A stretch of 20,957 nucleotides of DNA from Firmicutes bacterium UBA5454 (GTDB lineage Bacteria > Bacillota > Clostridia > Caldicoprobacterales > DTU083). The DNA is taken from contig DIQU01000066.1 in NCBI GenBank assembly GCA_002426555.1, positions 1,415-22,371 on the forward strand, in the 5' to 3' direction. A model generated the notes under the pieces. The model searched no databases and was not told the DNA's origin. It worked only from the letters and a program-made list of their open reading frames with translations. Positions within the stretch are counted from its first letter, which is position 1. Each line of letters starts with the position of its first letter. Below, piece by piece: positions 1 to 8,337 of the stretch. The position numbers and the translations under genes are program-made.

Positions 1-1
1 C

Positions 2-895
2 TGCTTTAAAGATACCATAGCAGTACTTAAGTATTTGGGCATCCATCGTTCCCCTTCCCAAGCAGAACTGGAGCTGTATAAAAAATGGAAGGGATGGGGC
101 TTTGACTTGAATGCCATTTTGTTGGCCTGCAGGGAAACCACCAAAGTGCAGTCCCCTACTTTTGGCTACCTGGATAAAATACTGTCCAATATGAAAAAAC
201 AGGATGTAACCACCAGCCAGGAAGTCAAGCAGCACATGAACAAACAGGACGACAGCTATACACAAATCAAGGAAGTATATTACCAGTTGGGTTACAAGAA
301 CAATGTACCTACACCTGCCCATCTTACCATGTATCAGGAATGGCAGAATACATATGGAATGAACCATGAACTCATTCTTTTGGCTTGTAAACAATGTGTG
401 CGAAAGCGAACCACCAGCTTTGAACACTTGGATGATCTCCTCAGGCAATGGTCTGATATGGGCTTTAGCAGCCTGCCTGAGGTAAAAAATTATCTCTCGC
501 AGAAGAAATCGAGAGAAAATGAAATCAAGGCTGTGCTCGAGCGTGCTGGAGATTCCCGCAGAGTAACAGCTTCAGATCGAAAGCTTTATGCTCAATGGAC
601 AGATGTTTGGAATATGTCCTTTGAAGTGATTTTACTGGCTGCAGAATATTCCATTTTATCAAAAGAAAAGATGCCTTTCCTTAACAAGATCCTGAGTGAA
701 TGGCATAACAAGGGTATCAATACCATAAAGGAAGGCAAAGAGGATCATGAACGTCATTTAAAAGCCATGGAGCTGCTAAAACAAGGTACAGGAACAGATA
801 AGGGATTGAAAAAGCAGTTGGATTTTAACAAGTTCCCCCAACATGCTTACTCCGATGAAGATTTGGAAAGCCTGTTTGAAAATATTGAGGAATAG
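2..895 (+). CDS. DnaD-domain replication protein with three tandem repeats (5' end outside window)
   Basis: The reading frame is open from base 2 with no stop, so the N-terminus lies to the left of the window; the TTG at 35 is not a convincing start. The visible protein consists of three copies of a DnaD/DnaB_2-like helical domain. Each copy carries a Y-x-x-W motif followed by an I-L-L-A helix. Counting from the TTG, the motif tyrosines fall at residues 15, 100 and 185, an exact 85-residue period. Later in each unit comes an L-(D/N)-(K/D)-(I/L)-L helix. In Bacillota this domain (PF07261) occurs in DnaD and DnaB, which bind DNA and help recruit the helicase loader during replication initiation. 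The gene ends 12 bases before a DnaC/DnaI-like loader on the same strand, which fits that role. The acidic C-terminal tail ends in FENIEE. The family call is firm; orthology to B. subtilis DnaD or DnaB is not established. Confidence 0.88.
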   Translation, partial: CFKDTIAVLKYLGIHRSPSQAELELYKKWKGWGFDLNAILLACRETTKVQSPTFGYLDKILSNMKKQDVTTSQEVKQHMNKQDDSYTQIKEVYYQLGYKNNVPTPAHLTMYQEWQNTYGMNHELILLACKQCVRKRTTSFEHLDDLLRQWSDMGFSSLPEVKNYLSQKKSRENEIKAVLERAGDSRRVTASDRKLYAQWTDVWNMSFEVILLAAEYSILSKEKMPFLNKILSEWHNKGINTIKEGKEDHERHLKAMELLKQGTGTDKGLKKQLDFNKFPQHAYSDEDLESLFENIEE

Positions 896-907
896 TAGGT
901 CTGACGG

Positions 908-1921
908 ATGAAAGACAAGCTTCTAAGTGAAATTTTAAGAGAATACGATGCTTACCGCCTGGAACAGCAGGAAGCCTTAAGGCTTCGCGAGTCAGAAGTT
1001 CAATCTACCATACCGGAGCTGACCCGGTTGCGCCAATCTCTGGTGTCTTCTTTTGCAGAAAAGGCCCGTGCCCTGATTATGAACCCGGAATTGGAAAACA
1101 TGGATATTGAACCTGATAAAGACAAGCATCTGGATGAACTGAAAAAGAAGGAAAGCAGCCTTCTTGTGCAAAATGGTTACCCTGAAGATTACCTTTCTTT
1201 GCAATACCGCTGTTCTGTCTGCCGAGATACCGGCTATGCAGGGGATTTGATAAAAGAAAAATGCAGCTGTCTTATCCAAAGACTGGTCGACAGTTCCTAC
1301 CGTTTTTCCGAGTTATATGGTTTGGATAAAGAAAACTTTGACAGCTTTGATTCCGATATTTTTCCAAATCATCCATTACCAGGGAAAACCCAATTAACTC
1401 AGAAAGAATATATGGAACAACTTAGGACACTGCTATGGGAATATCAGGAAGCCTATCCCGACAACCCCCGAAAAAGTCTCCTGTTTACCGGAAAAACCGG
1501 CTTGGGAAAGACTTTTCTTCTTAATTGTCTTGCCAAGGCAATCCTGGATAAGGGATATACTGTTCTAAAAATCACCTCTTATAATCTATTCGAGCATCTT
1601 TTTCGCAGCTCTTTTCAGAATAACCCGGAAGATTCCTTATTGGTGAAGGACGGAATATTTGAAGTGGATACACTCATGATAGATGATCTGGGGACAGAAA
1701 CCCGGCGCAACAATTTTACTGCCGAAGAGCTGTTTAATATCCTTAATGAACGTTACTTAAAGCGGAAGCATACCTTTCTTTCCACAAACCTGTCACTGAC
1801 AGATTTACGGGAATACTACTCAGACAGGGTTACTTCGCGTTTGTTTGACACCCAAAATACAATTATTCTTCATTTTCAAGGTCAGGATGTTCGGTTGCGA
1901 GCCAAACGTGCTCCTACCTGA
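908..1921 (+). CDS. DnaC/DnaI-like helicase-loader AAA+ ATPase
   Basis: This 337-residue protein is an AAA+ ATPase of the DnaC/DnaI helicase-loader type. Its likely role is to load the replicative helicase (dnaB, encoded just downstream on the opposite strand) onto DNA. The N-terminal third is helical, followed by a probable zinc site with cysteines at 102, 105, 119 and 121. The ATPase core shows Walker A GKTGLGKT (194-201), Walker B LMIDDLG (256-262), a sensor-like STN (292-294) and an arginine-rich DRVTSRLF segment near 306 where the arginine finger is expected. The ribosome binding site is modest (TAGG, 8-9 bases upstream). The start lies 12 bases after the DnaD-like gene, so the two are probably cotranscribed. 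It converges on dnaB with only 20 bases between, and no clear terminator is visible there. Confidence 0.92.
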   Translation: MKDKLLSEILREYDAYRLEQQEALRLRESEVQSTIPELTRLRQSLVSSFAEKARALIMNPELENMDIEPDKDKHLDELKKKESSLLVQNGYPEDYLSLQYRCSVCRDTGYAGDLIKEKCSCLIQRLVDSSYRFSELYGLDKENFDSFDSDIFPNHPLPGKTQLTQKEYMEQLRTLLWEYQEAYPDNPRKSLLFTGKTGLGKTFLLNCLAKAILDKGYTVLKITSYNLFEHLFRSSFQNNPEDSLLVKDGIFEVDTLMIDDLGTETRRNNFTAEELFNILNERYLKRKHTFLSTNLSLTDLREYYSDRVTSRLFDTQNTIILHFQGQDVRLRAKRAPT

Positions 1922-1941
1922 ATACTGTTTTTTAATTTGAT

Positions 1942-3285
1942 TCATGCTTCTCTATGTTTTTCATAACTGGCAAACTTGGTATACTGACCCAGCCACACCA
2001 GCTCTATCGTACCGGTGGGGCCGTTTCGCTGCTTGGCTATAATTGCTTCAGCTATGTTCTGCTTTTCCGTATTGGGATTATAGTATTCATCCCGGTACAG
2101 GAATACGACCAAATCGGCATCCTGCTCGATGGCACCGGATTCCCTCAGGTCACTGAGCATGGGACGATGGTCCCGTCTGGTTTCCGGACCCCGGCTTAGC
2201 TGAGATATGGCCACAACAGGAATCTGCAGTTCTCTGGCCAATGCCTTTAGGGAACGGGATATTTCCGATACTTCCTGCTGTCTGGATTCTGCCTTGCCCC
2301 GCCCGGACATCAACTGAAGGTAGTCAATTACGACCAAACCAATATCGTGCTCCATTTTAAGCCTTCGAGCCTTGGAACGCACCTCCATTGCGGTAACAGC
2401 AGGTGTATCGTCAATAAATATGGGCGCTTGAGATAAAGGAGCAGCTGCATTAACCAATTTAACCCAATCCCCTTCACTTAGATCCCCTGTACGAATCTTC
2501 TGCAATTCCACATTGGATTCACTGCTGAGCATGCGCTGTGCCAGTTGCTCTTTGGCCATTTCCAAGCTGAATAAGGCCACAGGTACTTTATAGCGAACAG
2601 CAGCATTTTGAGCGATATTGACTGCAAAACTGGTTTTCCCCATGGAAGGCCGAGCGGCAATTAAAATAAAGTCTGACGGATTCAAGCCAGAGGTGCGAAG
2701 ATCGAAATCCTTGAAGCCGGTTGGAACACCTGTAATCTTACCCTTGTTTTTCGACATCTCTTCTATTTTCGTATAGGTCTCCAGGAGGATGGTCTTAATT
2801 GATTCAAAGGACTTCTTGTTCTTCTTCTGAGAGATATCAAATATCTTTTTTTCCGCATGATCAATTATGATATCCATATCCTCGGAAGCTTCATAGCTTT
2901 CCTTGATGATATCATTGGATGCGCTGATCAGTTTGCGAAGAATGGACTTCTCCTCAATAATTCGGATATAATAACGGACATTGGCTGTACTGGGTACTGA
3001 CATGGACAGGTCGGAAATATAGGTTCCGCCTCCCACTGCTTCCAGAGAGCCTCTTCGTCGCAGTGCTTCCGCCAGGGTCACCAGATCAACCGGCTTGCCC
3101 TGGTCATATGTATCCAATATGGCTTCATATATTTCCTTATGTGCGTCGGAATAAAAATCTTCTCCCAACAAAAGCTCAGATGCTGCTGCCACAGCTTCCT
3201 TATCCAACAGCATGGACCCCAGAACAGATTGCTCGGCATCCAGGCTGTGAGGAGGAATTCGCTGCGCCTGTGTTACTGGATCCAT
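1942..3285 (-). CDS. dnaB: Replicative DNA helicase DnaB
   Basis: This is the hexameric 5'-3' replicative helicase that unwinds DNA at the fork. The N-terminal domain starts with the typical RIPPHSLDAEQSVLG segment. The RecA-like C-terminal domain has Walker A ARPSMGKTS (about residues 212-219) and Walker B LVVIDYLQL (about 317-325), then QLSRGPE and SDLRESGAIEQDAD as in standard DnaB proteins. Length is normal and there is no intein. I chose the ATG at 3285 (447 residues) because it gives the usual short lead before RIPPH and has an AAGGGGG site 11 bases upstream. The alternative is a GTG at 3312 that overlaps the rplI stop as GTGA and would add nine residues. It is the last gene of the yybS-gdpP-rplI-dnaB series. 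Symbols differ between species (dnaC in B. subtilis). Confidence 0.97.
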   Translation of the reverse strand: MDPVTQAQRIPPHSLDAEQSVLGSMLLDKEAVAAASELLLGEDFYSDAHKEIYEAILDTYDQGKPVDLVTLAEALRRRGSLEAVGGGTYISDLSMSVPSTANVRYYIRIIEEKSILRKLISASNDIIKESYEASEDMDIIIDHAEKKIFDISQKKNKKSFESIKTILLETYTKIEEMSKNKGKITGVPTGFKDFDLRTSGLNPSDFILIAARPSMGKTSFAVNIAQNAAVRYKVPVALFSLEMAKEQLAQRMLSSESNVELQKIRTGDLSEGDWVKLVNAAAPLSQAPIFIDDTPAVTAMEVRSKARRLKMEHDIGLVVIDYLQLMSGRGKAESRQQEVSEISRSLKALARELQIPVVAISQLSRGPETRRDHRPMLSDLRESGAIEQDADLVVFLYRDEYYNPNTEKQNIAEAIIAKQRNGPTGTIELVWLGQYTKFASYEKHREA

Positions 3286-3308
3286 TGTGTCCCAAGCCCC
3301 CTTATTTT

Positions 3309-3758
3309 TCACCTATGTTCTTCTACCCTGACGTTCAGCCTTGCTGTTACCTCGGGATAAATCTTAACCTCCAGCTGGAAGTCGCCCAGACTGCGAATGG
3401 GTTCCGGCAGTACGATTTTCTTTTTGTCTATTTCAACCCTGTGCTCATTATTCAATATTTCCGCTATCTCTTTGTTGGTAACAGAACCAAACAGTTTCCC
3501 ATTTTCGCCGCTCTTGGCCTTCACGACGACCACCAGCTGTGAAATGATATCCGCCTGCCTTTTGGCTCCTTCCAAATCAGTCTGCCTTTTCCTGTCCTCA
3601 GCAGCTTGCTTGTTTTGCAGGTTTTTCAGATTTGCACTGTTAGCTTCAACTGCCAGCTTCCTGGGAAACAGATAATTACGTGCATAACCGTCTTTGGCAT
3701 TTACGACCTCACCTTTTTTCCCATGACCCTTCACATCTTCCAGTAAAATAACCTTCAT
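3309..3758 (-). CDS. rplI: 50S ribosomal protein bL9
   Basis: This 149-residue protein is large-subunit protein bL9. It has the signature N-terminal domain MKVILLEDVKGHGKKGEVV followed by GYARNYLFPRKLA, then the long connecting helix (AEDRKRQTDLEGAKRQA) and a C-terminal RNA-binding domain with GKLFGSVTNKEIAE. The ATG at 3758 is preferred over the in-frame TTG at 3761: it begins the conserved MKVILL and has an AAGGTGA site about seven bases upstream. The ATG overlaps the gdpP stop (ATGA), so translation is probably coupled to gdpP, and its own TGA overlaps a possible GTG start of dnaB. The gdpP-rplI-dnaB order is common in Bacillota. Confidence 0.97.
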   Translation of the reverse strand: MKVILLEDVKGHGKKGEVVNAKDGYARNYLFPRKLAVEANSANLKNLQNKQAAEDRKRQTDLEGAKRQADIISQLVVVVKAKSGENGKLFGSVTNKEIAEILNNEHRVEIDKKKIVLPEPIRSLGDFQLEVKIYPEVTARLNVRVEEHR

Positions 3759-5755
3759 CAACTGTCACCTTCCTTTAAATATTCGTTTATTGCGTCTGTT
3801 ACCCGCTGTCTTGCCTCCTCCATGCTGATATCATCCAACTGGGTGCCTGCCATTGTCAGATGGCCGCCGCCTCCCAGCTTTTCCAAAATTACCTGCATAT
3901 TGATACTGCCCAATGACCGACCGCTTATCATAATGCCTTCCGCCGTGGAACAGAGTACAATGGAGGCTGTGATTCCCTTTATATTTAACAGACTGTCTGC
4001 AGCCTGTGCAGCTACCAGCTGTGCATTTGGAGTATTGGGTGGGCATTGGGATATGGCAATACCGGGTTTTATCATTTGCGCTTTTCTTACCGTCTCGGAA
4101 CGGCTGGCAAATGTATCCATATCATCCTGGAAGAGCTGCCGTACTGCAGTGGGGTCAGCTCCTGCCCTCCGCAAATAAGAGGCTGCCTCATAAGTTCGTA
4201 CACCGGTTTTAAAGATAAAGTTTTTTGTGTCCGTGGTTATGCCTGCCAGCAGAGCATCTGCCTCCAAAGGTTCAATACGAATCCGATCATCGAAGTATTG
4301 CACCACTTCAGTAATAAGCTCGCTGGCCGATGATGCAAAAGGCTCAAGATAAGATAGAATCGCATTGTCGATGGATTCTGCACTTCTCCTGTGGTGATCG
4401 AAGACTACAATGCGTTCCGCCTTATCCAACAGCTCCGGTGATTCGGTAAAGCTGGGGCGATGGGTATCCACTACAATCAGCAGAGTATCCTTATTGATCC
4501 GATTCAGAGCATCATCGATACGTATAAACAAGCCTTTGTAAATTTCTTTTTCCTGCAGCTTTTTAATCAGAGCATCTACAGCAGCGTTGGACTTATCCAG
4601 CACAATATAAGCATTTTTGCCGGCAAACCTTGCACAACGGTATATTCCCAATGAAGCACCGATGGAATCCAAATCCGGACCCTCGTGGCTCATAATAAAT
4701 ACTTCAGCAGAATGTTCAATCAACTCCCGAAGGGCATTGGCGATGACTCGGGACTTTACCTTGGTTCGCTTCTCAACACCCTGGCTCCTGCCCCCATAGA
4801 AAAACAGCTTGGTTCCCTGCTTCACCACTGCTTGATCTCCGCCTCTGCCCAAAGCAAGTTCCAAAGCAGAGAGGGCGCTGCTAAAGGCAAGTGCAGGGGT
4901 TTCTGCGCCCTGACCCACTCCGATGCTGAGCGTAACGGGAATCTTGTTGCCCAAACTGATATCCCGAATATTATCCAGGACTTGAAATTTTTTCTGCCGT
5001 GTGTTCTCCAGCTCTTGTTCTTCCATTACCACCAGATACTTTTCATGATCATGCTTAAGCCACCCGGCATTAATTTCCTTTGCCCAACGTGCGATACGTG
5101 ATTCAATTTCTGCCAGCACAGCCGGTCTTTTAATGCTTTCTGTATGGGAGATAACCTCGTCATAATTATCTACCACGATATGGGCAAAAACCACTTTTTT
5201 TGCCTGGTACAGGGTTTTTATATGGTGATCTTCCGTAATATCCAACCAGTATACCAGATAAATGACCTTGTCCTTTGGATTTATGGAATCTGTTCGGGCA
5301 GTTGACCACAGTAATCGATACCATCTTTCGTTAAAATTCAGTTCATTAATCGTGCCTTCCTGTTCATCCTTCAGCTTAGAGATGGGAAACTGAGGAATAA
5401 ATTCCTGTATGCTGCGATCCAACAGCTTTTTCCCTTCCATCAATTGTCTGAATTGGGGATTATACCAGGTAATGATTCCCTCACTTCCGATAACTACCAG
5501 AGGCATGGGTATGCTGAGTACCGCATTTTTTGCAGCCCAGTCCATATCCTCAGATAAATTCTCCAGGTAGCTGTTCCATTCTTCTTTTCGCTGACCTATA
5601 ATTCTCCAATCATATAACACGAGGACCAGAAATAAAGCCAGAGCCATACCGCCTATCCAGTAGTCAAACTGGAAAAGAATGAGCACGAAAAACAATATAA
5701 TGGCCAGATAAATTCTGGATTCAGGCAGGTTCCATCTCTTGAAATGCTTTTTCAT
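3758..5755 (-). CDS. gdpP: Cyclic-di-AMP phosphodiesterase GdpP
   Basis: GdpP (YybT) is a membrane-bound enzyme that hydrolyses c-di-AMP, a regulator of osmotic, potassium and cell-wall homeostasis. The 665 residues follow the standard order. Two transmembrane segments lie at about 15-48, a PAS-like domain at about 75-175, and a degenerate GGDEF domain at about 185-315 with the family's characteristic LGRGGDQ (302-308). The DHH-DHHA1 catalytic part starts near 340. Visible catalytic motifs are SHEGPDLDSIG (H357, D361, D363), VVDTH (D430), DHH (453-455), a TTDT site near 508 and GGGGH (628-632). All expected metal-binding residues appear present, so it should be active. It starts eight bases after yybS, with AGGAGG four bases before the ATG, and its stop overlaps the rplI start. 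Confidence 0.96.
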   Translation of the reverse strand: MKKHFKRWNLPESRIYLAIILFFVLILFQFDYWIGGMALALFLVLVLYDWRIIGQRKEEWNSYLENLSEDMDWAAKNAVLSIPMPLVVIGSEGIITWYNPQFRQLMEGKKLLDRSIQEFIPQFPISKLKDEQEGTINELNFNERWYRLLWSTARTDSINPKDKVIYLVYWLDITEDHHIKTLYQAKKVVFAHIVVDNYDEVISHTESIKRPAVLAEIESRIARWAKEINAGWLKHDHEKYLVVMEEQELENTRQKKFQVLDNIRDISLGNKIPVTLSIGVGQGAETPALAFSSALSALELALGRGGDQAVVKQGTKLFFYGGRSQGVEKRTKVKSRVIANALRELIEHSAEVFIMSHEGPDLDSIGASLGIYRCARFAGKNAYIVLDKSNAAVDALIKKLQEKEIYKGLFIRIDDALNRINKDTLLIVVDTHRPSFTESPELLDKAERIVVFDHHRRSAESIDNAILSYLEPFASSASELITEVVQYFDDRIRIEPLEADALLAGITTDTKNFIFKTGVRTYEAASYLRRAGADPTAVRQLFQDDMDTFASRSETVRKAQMIKPGIAISQCPPNTPNAQLVAAQAADSLLNIKGITASIVLCSTAEGIMISGRSLGSINMQVILEKLGGGGHLTMAGTQLDDISMEEARQRVTDAINEYLKEGDS

Positions 5756-5763
5756 GAGCCCTC

Positions 5764-6540
5764 CTATTTTCCGTTCTTAATTATAAATTGATTCCGGTAT
5801 CTTATCCGAAGCTGGAACAACTGATCGAGCAAGCCTATAAAAGGAGGGAGAGTACCAAAGAGCAAAAATATCAGGATCATCAGGATCCAACGCAAAAGTG
5901 CAGGTACATTTCCAGCTTTGAGAAAGAACCATAACATGGAAAGCCCCATAACCATAAACAAAAAAAATATCAGGGCTGCAAATGTAATATACACCACTTC
6001 CAAATTGGAAATACCCAAATTTCGACCCAACAGAACAGCCAGCAGCAAAATTATGAGACCATAAGCCATTCCCTTCGGAAGGGTCCATTCTCCAAAGCTG
6101 CGCACAGCTGAAGTTTCATAGCCCAATCGTTTTAAAATCAAGCGGATGATTAAAAATAACGCTGTTCCATGTGTCAGAGAAAAAAGTATAACTGCTGCAG
6201 GTACCACCATTTTCATCTGACTGACAAGGTAGTCTCCCAGCTGCCTGGCAGTGGTAAAGTTCTCAAATATGCCCCATTGATGATAAAGGGACAGCAGCTG
6301 ATCTGTATCTACTGCACCATTGGTAAAGACCCGAAGGAAAGAAGTCCACATGGCATCAAAAGCTGTAAATCCATTTATCCAGGAAAATACCGTTAAGTAC
6401 AGTAATATGGAAACCAGAACGCTTCCCGATGACAATAAAATGTATTCGTAAAAATTAACGCTTTTTCCAAGCTTTTTAATCAGCCCTGCAATCAGAACGA
6501 TGGGCAGGAGGAAAAAAATTGAAGTTAGTAAAAAATTCAT
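5764..6540 (-). CDS. yybS: YybS-like DUF2232 membrane protein, short at the N-terminus
   Basis: This hydrophobic protein of 258 residues has about six predicted membrane segments and resembles the C-terminal part of the DUF2232/YybS family, whose function is unknown. The position directly before gdpP, with eight bases between, matches the conserved yybS-gdpP arrangement and supports the call. Typical family members are longer (about 300 residues, from memory) and begin with extra membrane helices. Here an in-frame TGA lies one codon beyond the ATG, so the frame cannot extend upstream. A GAGGTG site four bases before the ATG fits the short form. It may be a genuinely shorter variant or a gene that has lost its first helices. 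Confidence 0.75.
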   Translation of the reverse strand: MNFLLTSIFFLLPIVLIAGLIKKLGKSVNFYEYILLSSGSVLVSILLYLTVFSWINGFTAFDAMWTSFLRVFTNGAVDTDQLLSLYHQWGIFENFTTARQLGDYLVSQMKMVVPAAVILFSLTHGTALFLIIRLILKRLGYETSAVRSFGEWTLPKGMAYGLIILLLAVLLGRNLGISNLEVVYITFAALIFFLFMVMGLSMLWFFLKAGNVPALLRWILMILIFLLFGTLPPFIGLLDQLFQLRIRYRNQFIIKNGK

Positions 6541-6607
6541 TATTCACCTCATATTATGTACTCTTTGCATCCCGTACAGTCAAGGTCATCAAGCTTTCCT
6601 GAATTGC

Positions 6608-7450
6608 TTACTTCATAGCATCTTGATATCGGGGATAAGAACCAAGATGCTTGTAAAACGAACTCAGAGTCTGAACCAGGCTCAGAGCACGTGAAACCTC
6701 TTCATCCTCTGCATGACCTTCAAAATCAACATAAAAAAGGTACTGTCCCAAACGGGTGCGCATAGGTCGGGATTCAATACGTGTCAGATTAATACTCCAT
6801 CGTGCAAAGATTTCAAGTGCTTGCAGCAGGCTGCCGGGTTCATCATTCACAGAAAATACAATGGATGTCTTATCCTTCCCTGTAGACTTAACAGGATACC
6901 GTGACAATATAACAAAACGAGTACAATTATTGGGATGATCCTCGATATTCTCATTTAGCACATGAAGTCCAAATATTTCTGCCGCTCTTTTGTTAGCAAT
7001 AGCTGCCACAGGCTGAGAGCTATCCCTGGCTTCTTTTGCACCCGCTGCCGTACTGTTGGCAGAATGCACCGGAACCCCTGGAAATTGGGTATTCAAAAAA
7101 CGCCTGCATTGTGCCAAAGCTTGAGGATGGGATACAATCTGCAAAATGTCATCTTTCTTTATACCAGGCCTTGCTGCCAGACATTGATGAATGGGAAGAA
7201 TTATTTCTCCGACAATTTTCAAGTCTACATCGTGGGCAAGCATATCAATGGTTACATTGACACTTCCTTCAATGACATTTTCAATAGGTGCTGCTCCCAA
7301 GTCCAAGGCACCATCATGAACTGCCATAATAAGACCAGGCAGATCCCGATAATCAACAAGTTCACCTTCGCCTAGACAGCTCTCTTGCACCAGTAGCGCA
7401 GCCTGCTCCGTAAAAGTACCGGCAGGACCTAAATAGCCGATTTTACACAT
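6608..7450 (-). CDS. pheA: Prephenate dehydratase with ACT domain
   Basis: This monofunctional prephenate dehydratase of 280 residues converts prephenate to phenylpyruvate in phenylalanine synthesis. The N-terminus GYLGPAGTFTEQAA and the segment NNCTRFVIL, whose threonine (about residue 177) is the catalytic one in this family, identify the dehydratase domain. A C-terminal ACT domain from about 195 carries IESRP (226-229), the motif linked to phenylalanine binding and feedback inhibition. I chose the ATG at 7450 rather than the one at 7471. It sits six bases after AAGGTG and directly precedes the conserved start of the protein, while the earlier ATG overlaps a good -10 box. The next gene, yybS, begins 67 bases downstream on the same strand and could be read through. 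Confidence 0.95.
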   Translation of the reverse strand: MCKIGYLGPAGTFTEQAALLVQESCLGEGELVDYRDLPGLIMAVHDGALDLGAAPIENVIEGSVNVTIDMLAHDVDLKIVGEIILPIHQCLAARPGIKKDDILQIVSHPQALAQCRRFLNTQFPGVPVHSANSTAAGAKEARDSSQPVAAIANKRAAEIFGLHVLNENIEDHPNNCTRFVILSRYPVKSTGKDKTSIVFSVNDEPGSLLQALEIFARWSINLTRIESRPMRTRLGQYLFYVDFEGHAEDEEVSRALSLVQTLSSFYKHLGSYPRYQDAMK

Positions 7451-7469
7451 ATTCCCCACCTTGTTTTTC

Positions 7470-7499
7470 ATTATAACATAAATGCAAGTCGTAAATCAA
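7470..7499 (-). promoter_or_regulatory. Candidate sigma-A promoter of pheA
   Basis: On the - strand a perfect TATAAT (7470-7475) is preceded by TGT, making an extended -10. TTGATT (7494-7499, four of six matches to consensus) lies 18 bases further upstream. Transcription would begin near 7463, at the edge of the AAGGTG ribosome binding site, giving a very short leader. The promoter lies directly downstream of the rpsR terminator hairpin. Confidence 0.55.
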
Positions 7500-7527
7500 A
7501 ATCAACGGAACCCCTTATGGGATTCCG
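7491..7527 (-). terminator. Rho-independent terminator of the rpsF-ssb-rpsR operon
   Basis: Read on the - strand, a nine-base stem (arms 7519-7527 and 7506-7514) closes completely if one G-U pair is allowed. It has a four-base ATAA loop and is followed by a T-rich run (TTGATTTTGATTT). It lies about 90 bases after the rpsR stop. On the + strand the same position gives a C-A mismatch, so the structure favours - strand transcripts. Confidence 0.75.
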
Positions 7528-7617
7528 CTTTCTTGTATATATCATTAAATTTATGCTTTGCATTGTTTTATTACCGGTTTCAGTAAGCCGGATAATCAAA
7601 AACAACAGCCTTTCTTG

Positions 7618-7866
7618 TTAATCTGATGAGTAGGGCAGCAGTGCAATGTGACGAGCCCTTTTAATGGCAACTGTCACCTGACGCTGATGCTTTGCGCAGT
7701 TGCCTGAGATTCTTCTGGGAAGAATCTTCCCCCGCTCAGTAACGTACTTTCTTAGTTTGAACACATCTTTATAATCAATATGTGTAACTTTATCTACACA
7801 AAAAGCACATACGCGTTTTCGAGGCCTTCTTCCACCGCCTCTTGGCTTTCTTGCATATTCAGCCAT
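7618..7866 (-). CDS. rpsR: 30S ribosomal protein bS18
   Basis: This 82-residue protein is small-subunit protein bS18, which pairs with bS6 on the platform of the 30S subunit. The segments IDYKDVFKLRKYV, RGKILPRR and AKHQRQVTVAIKRARHIALLPY are diagnostic. The N-terminal CAFC pair with a further cysteine in GNCAKHQ suggests the zinc-binding form of the protein. AGGAGG lies seven bases before the ATG. It is the third gene of the classic rpsF-ssb-rpsR operon and is followed by a hairpin terminator. Confidence 0.97.
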   Translation of the reverse strand: MAEYARKPRGGGRRPRKRVCAFCVDKVTHIDYKDVFKLRKYVTERGKILPRRISGNCAKHQRQVTVAIKRARHIALLPYSSD

Positions 7867-7885
7867 GGTTCATCCTCCTGTCATA

Positions 7886-8320
7886 TTAGAATGGAAGCTC
7901 ATCGTCATCTTCCACAGGGTCAATAAAATCCGATGACGCCGGCTTTTCGTTTTGTTGGTAAGGGGTATATTGCGGACTGCTTTCACCTTGGCTGGCGGAT
8001 GGATTCCGTTCCAGAAACTGAACCTCGTCTGCAACTACCTCAGAGATATAGCGCCTTTGACCATTGTTGTCTTCATAAGATCTCACCTGGAGGCGTCCGG
8101 AAACAGCTACCAGCCTGCCCTTGGTTAAGTACCTTGCACAAGTCTCAGCCAATTTGCGCCATGTTACTATGGGGATAAAATCTGCTTCCCTCTCACCCTG
8201 CTGGTTGGTAAAGCTGCGATCAACTGCCAGCATGAATGTGGTTACACTTATATTGCTGGTTGTAGATCTCATTTCAGGATCCTTGGTTAGACGCCCGATT
8301 AGAATTATTTTATTTAACAT
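7886..8320 (-). CDS. ssb: Single-stranded DNA-binding protein
   Basis: This 144-residue SSB coats single-stranded DNA and recruits replication and repair proteins. The OB-fold is recognisable from MLNKIILIGRLTKDPEMR through FIPIVTWRKLAETCARYLTKG and VSGRLQVRSYED. After a flexible glutamine- and serine-rich linker it ends in the conserved acidic tip DDDELPF, the docking site for partner proteins. The ATG at 8320 is preferred over upstream in-frame starts (GTG 8332, ATG 8329): it has GGGGTG at normal spacing and gives the standard MLNKIILIGR start. It sits between rpsF and rpsR. Confidence 0.97.
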   Translation of the reverse strand: MLNKIILIGRLTKDPEMRSTTSNISVTTFMLAVDRSFTNQQGEREADFIPIVTWRKLAETCARYLTKGRLVAVSGRLQVRSYEDNNGQRRYISEVVADEVQFLERNPSASQGESSPQYTPYQQNEKPASSDFIDPVEDDDELPF

Positions 8321-8337
8321 ATCCTTCATCACCCCTA

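Noticed and set aside
992..1279. A 95-codon - strand frame inside the helicase-loader gene
   Set aside because: It is antisense to conserved zinc-site coding sequence, with no start signals.
3063..3542. Long + strand frame across the dnaB-rplI junction
   Set aside because: It is antisense to two certain genes and its product has no recognisable family; it is a shadow of their codon use.
6553..6583. TTGACT and CATAAT as a promoter for yybS-gdpP-rplI-dnaB
   Set aside because: The spacing is 19 bases and the start point would fall inside the yybS ribosome binding site. Read-through from pheA, or a promoter further upstream, is as likely.
7572..7590. CCGG-based hairpin between rpsR and its terminator
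   Set aside because: The seven-base stem has no T run on either strand and lies before a better terminator; probably incidental.
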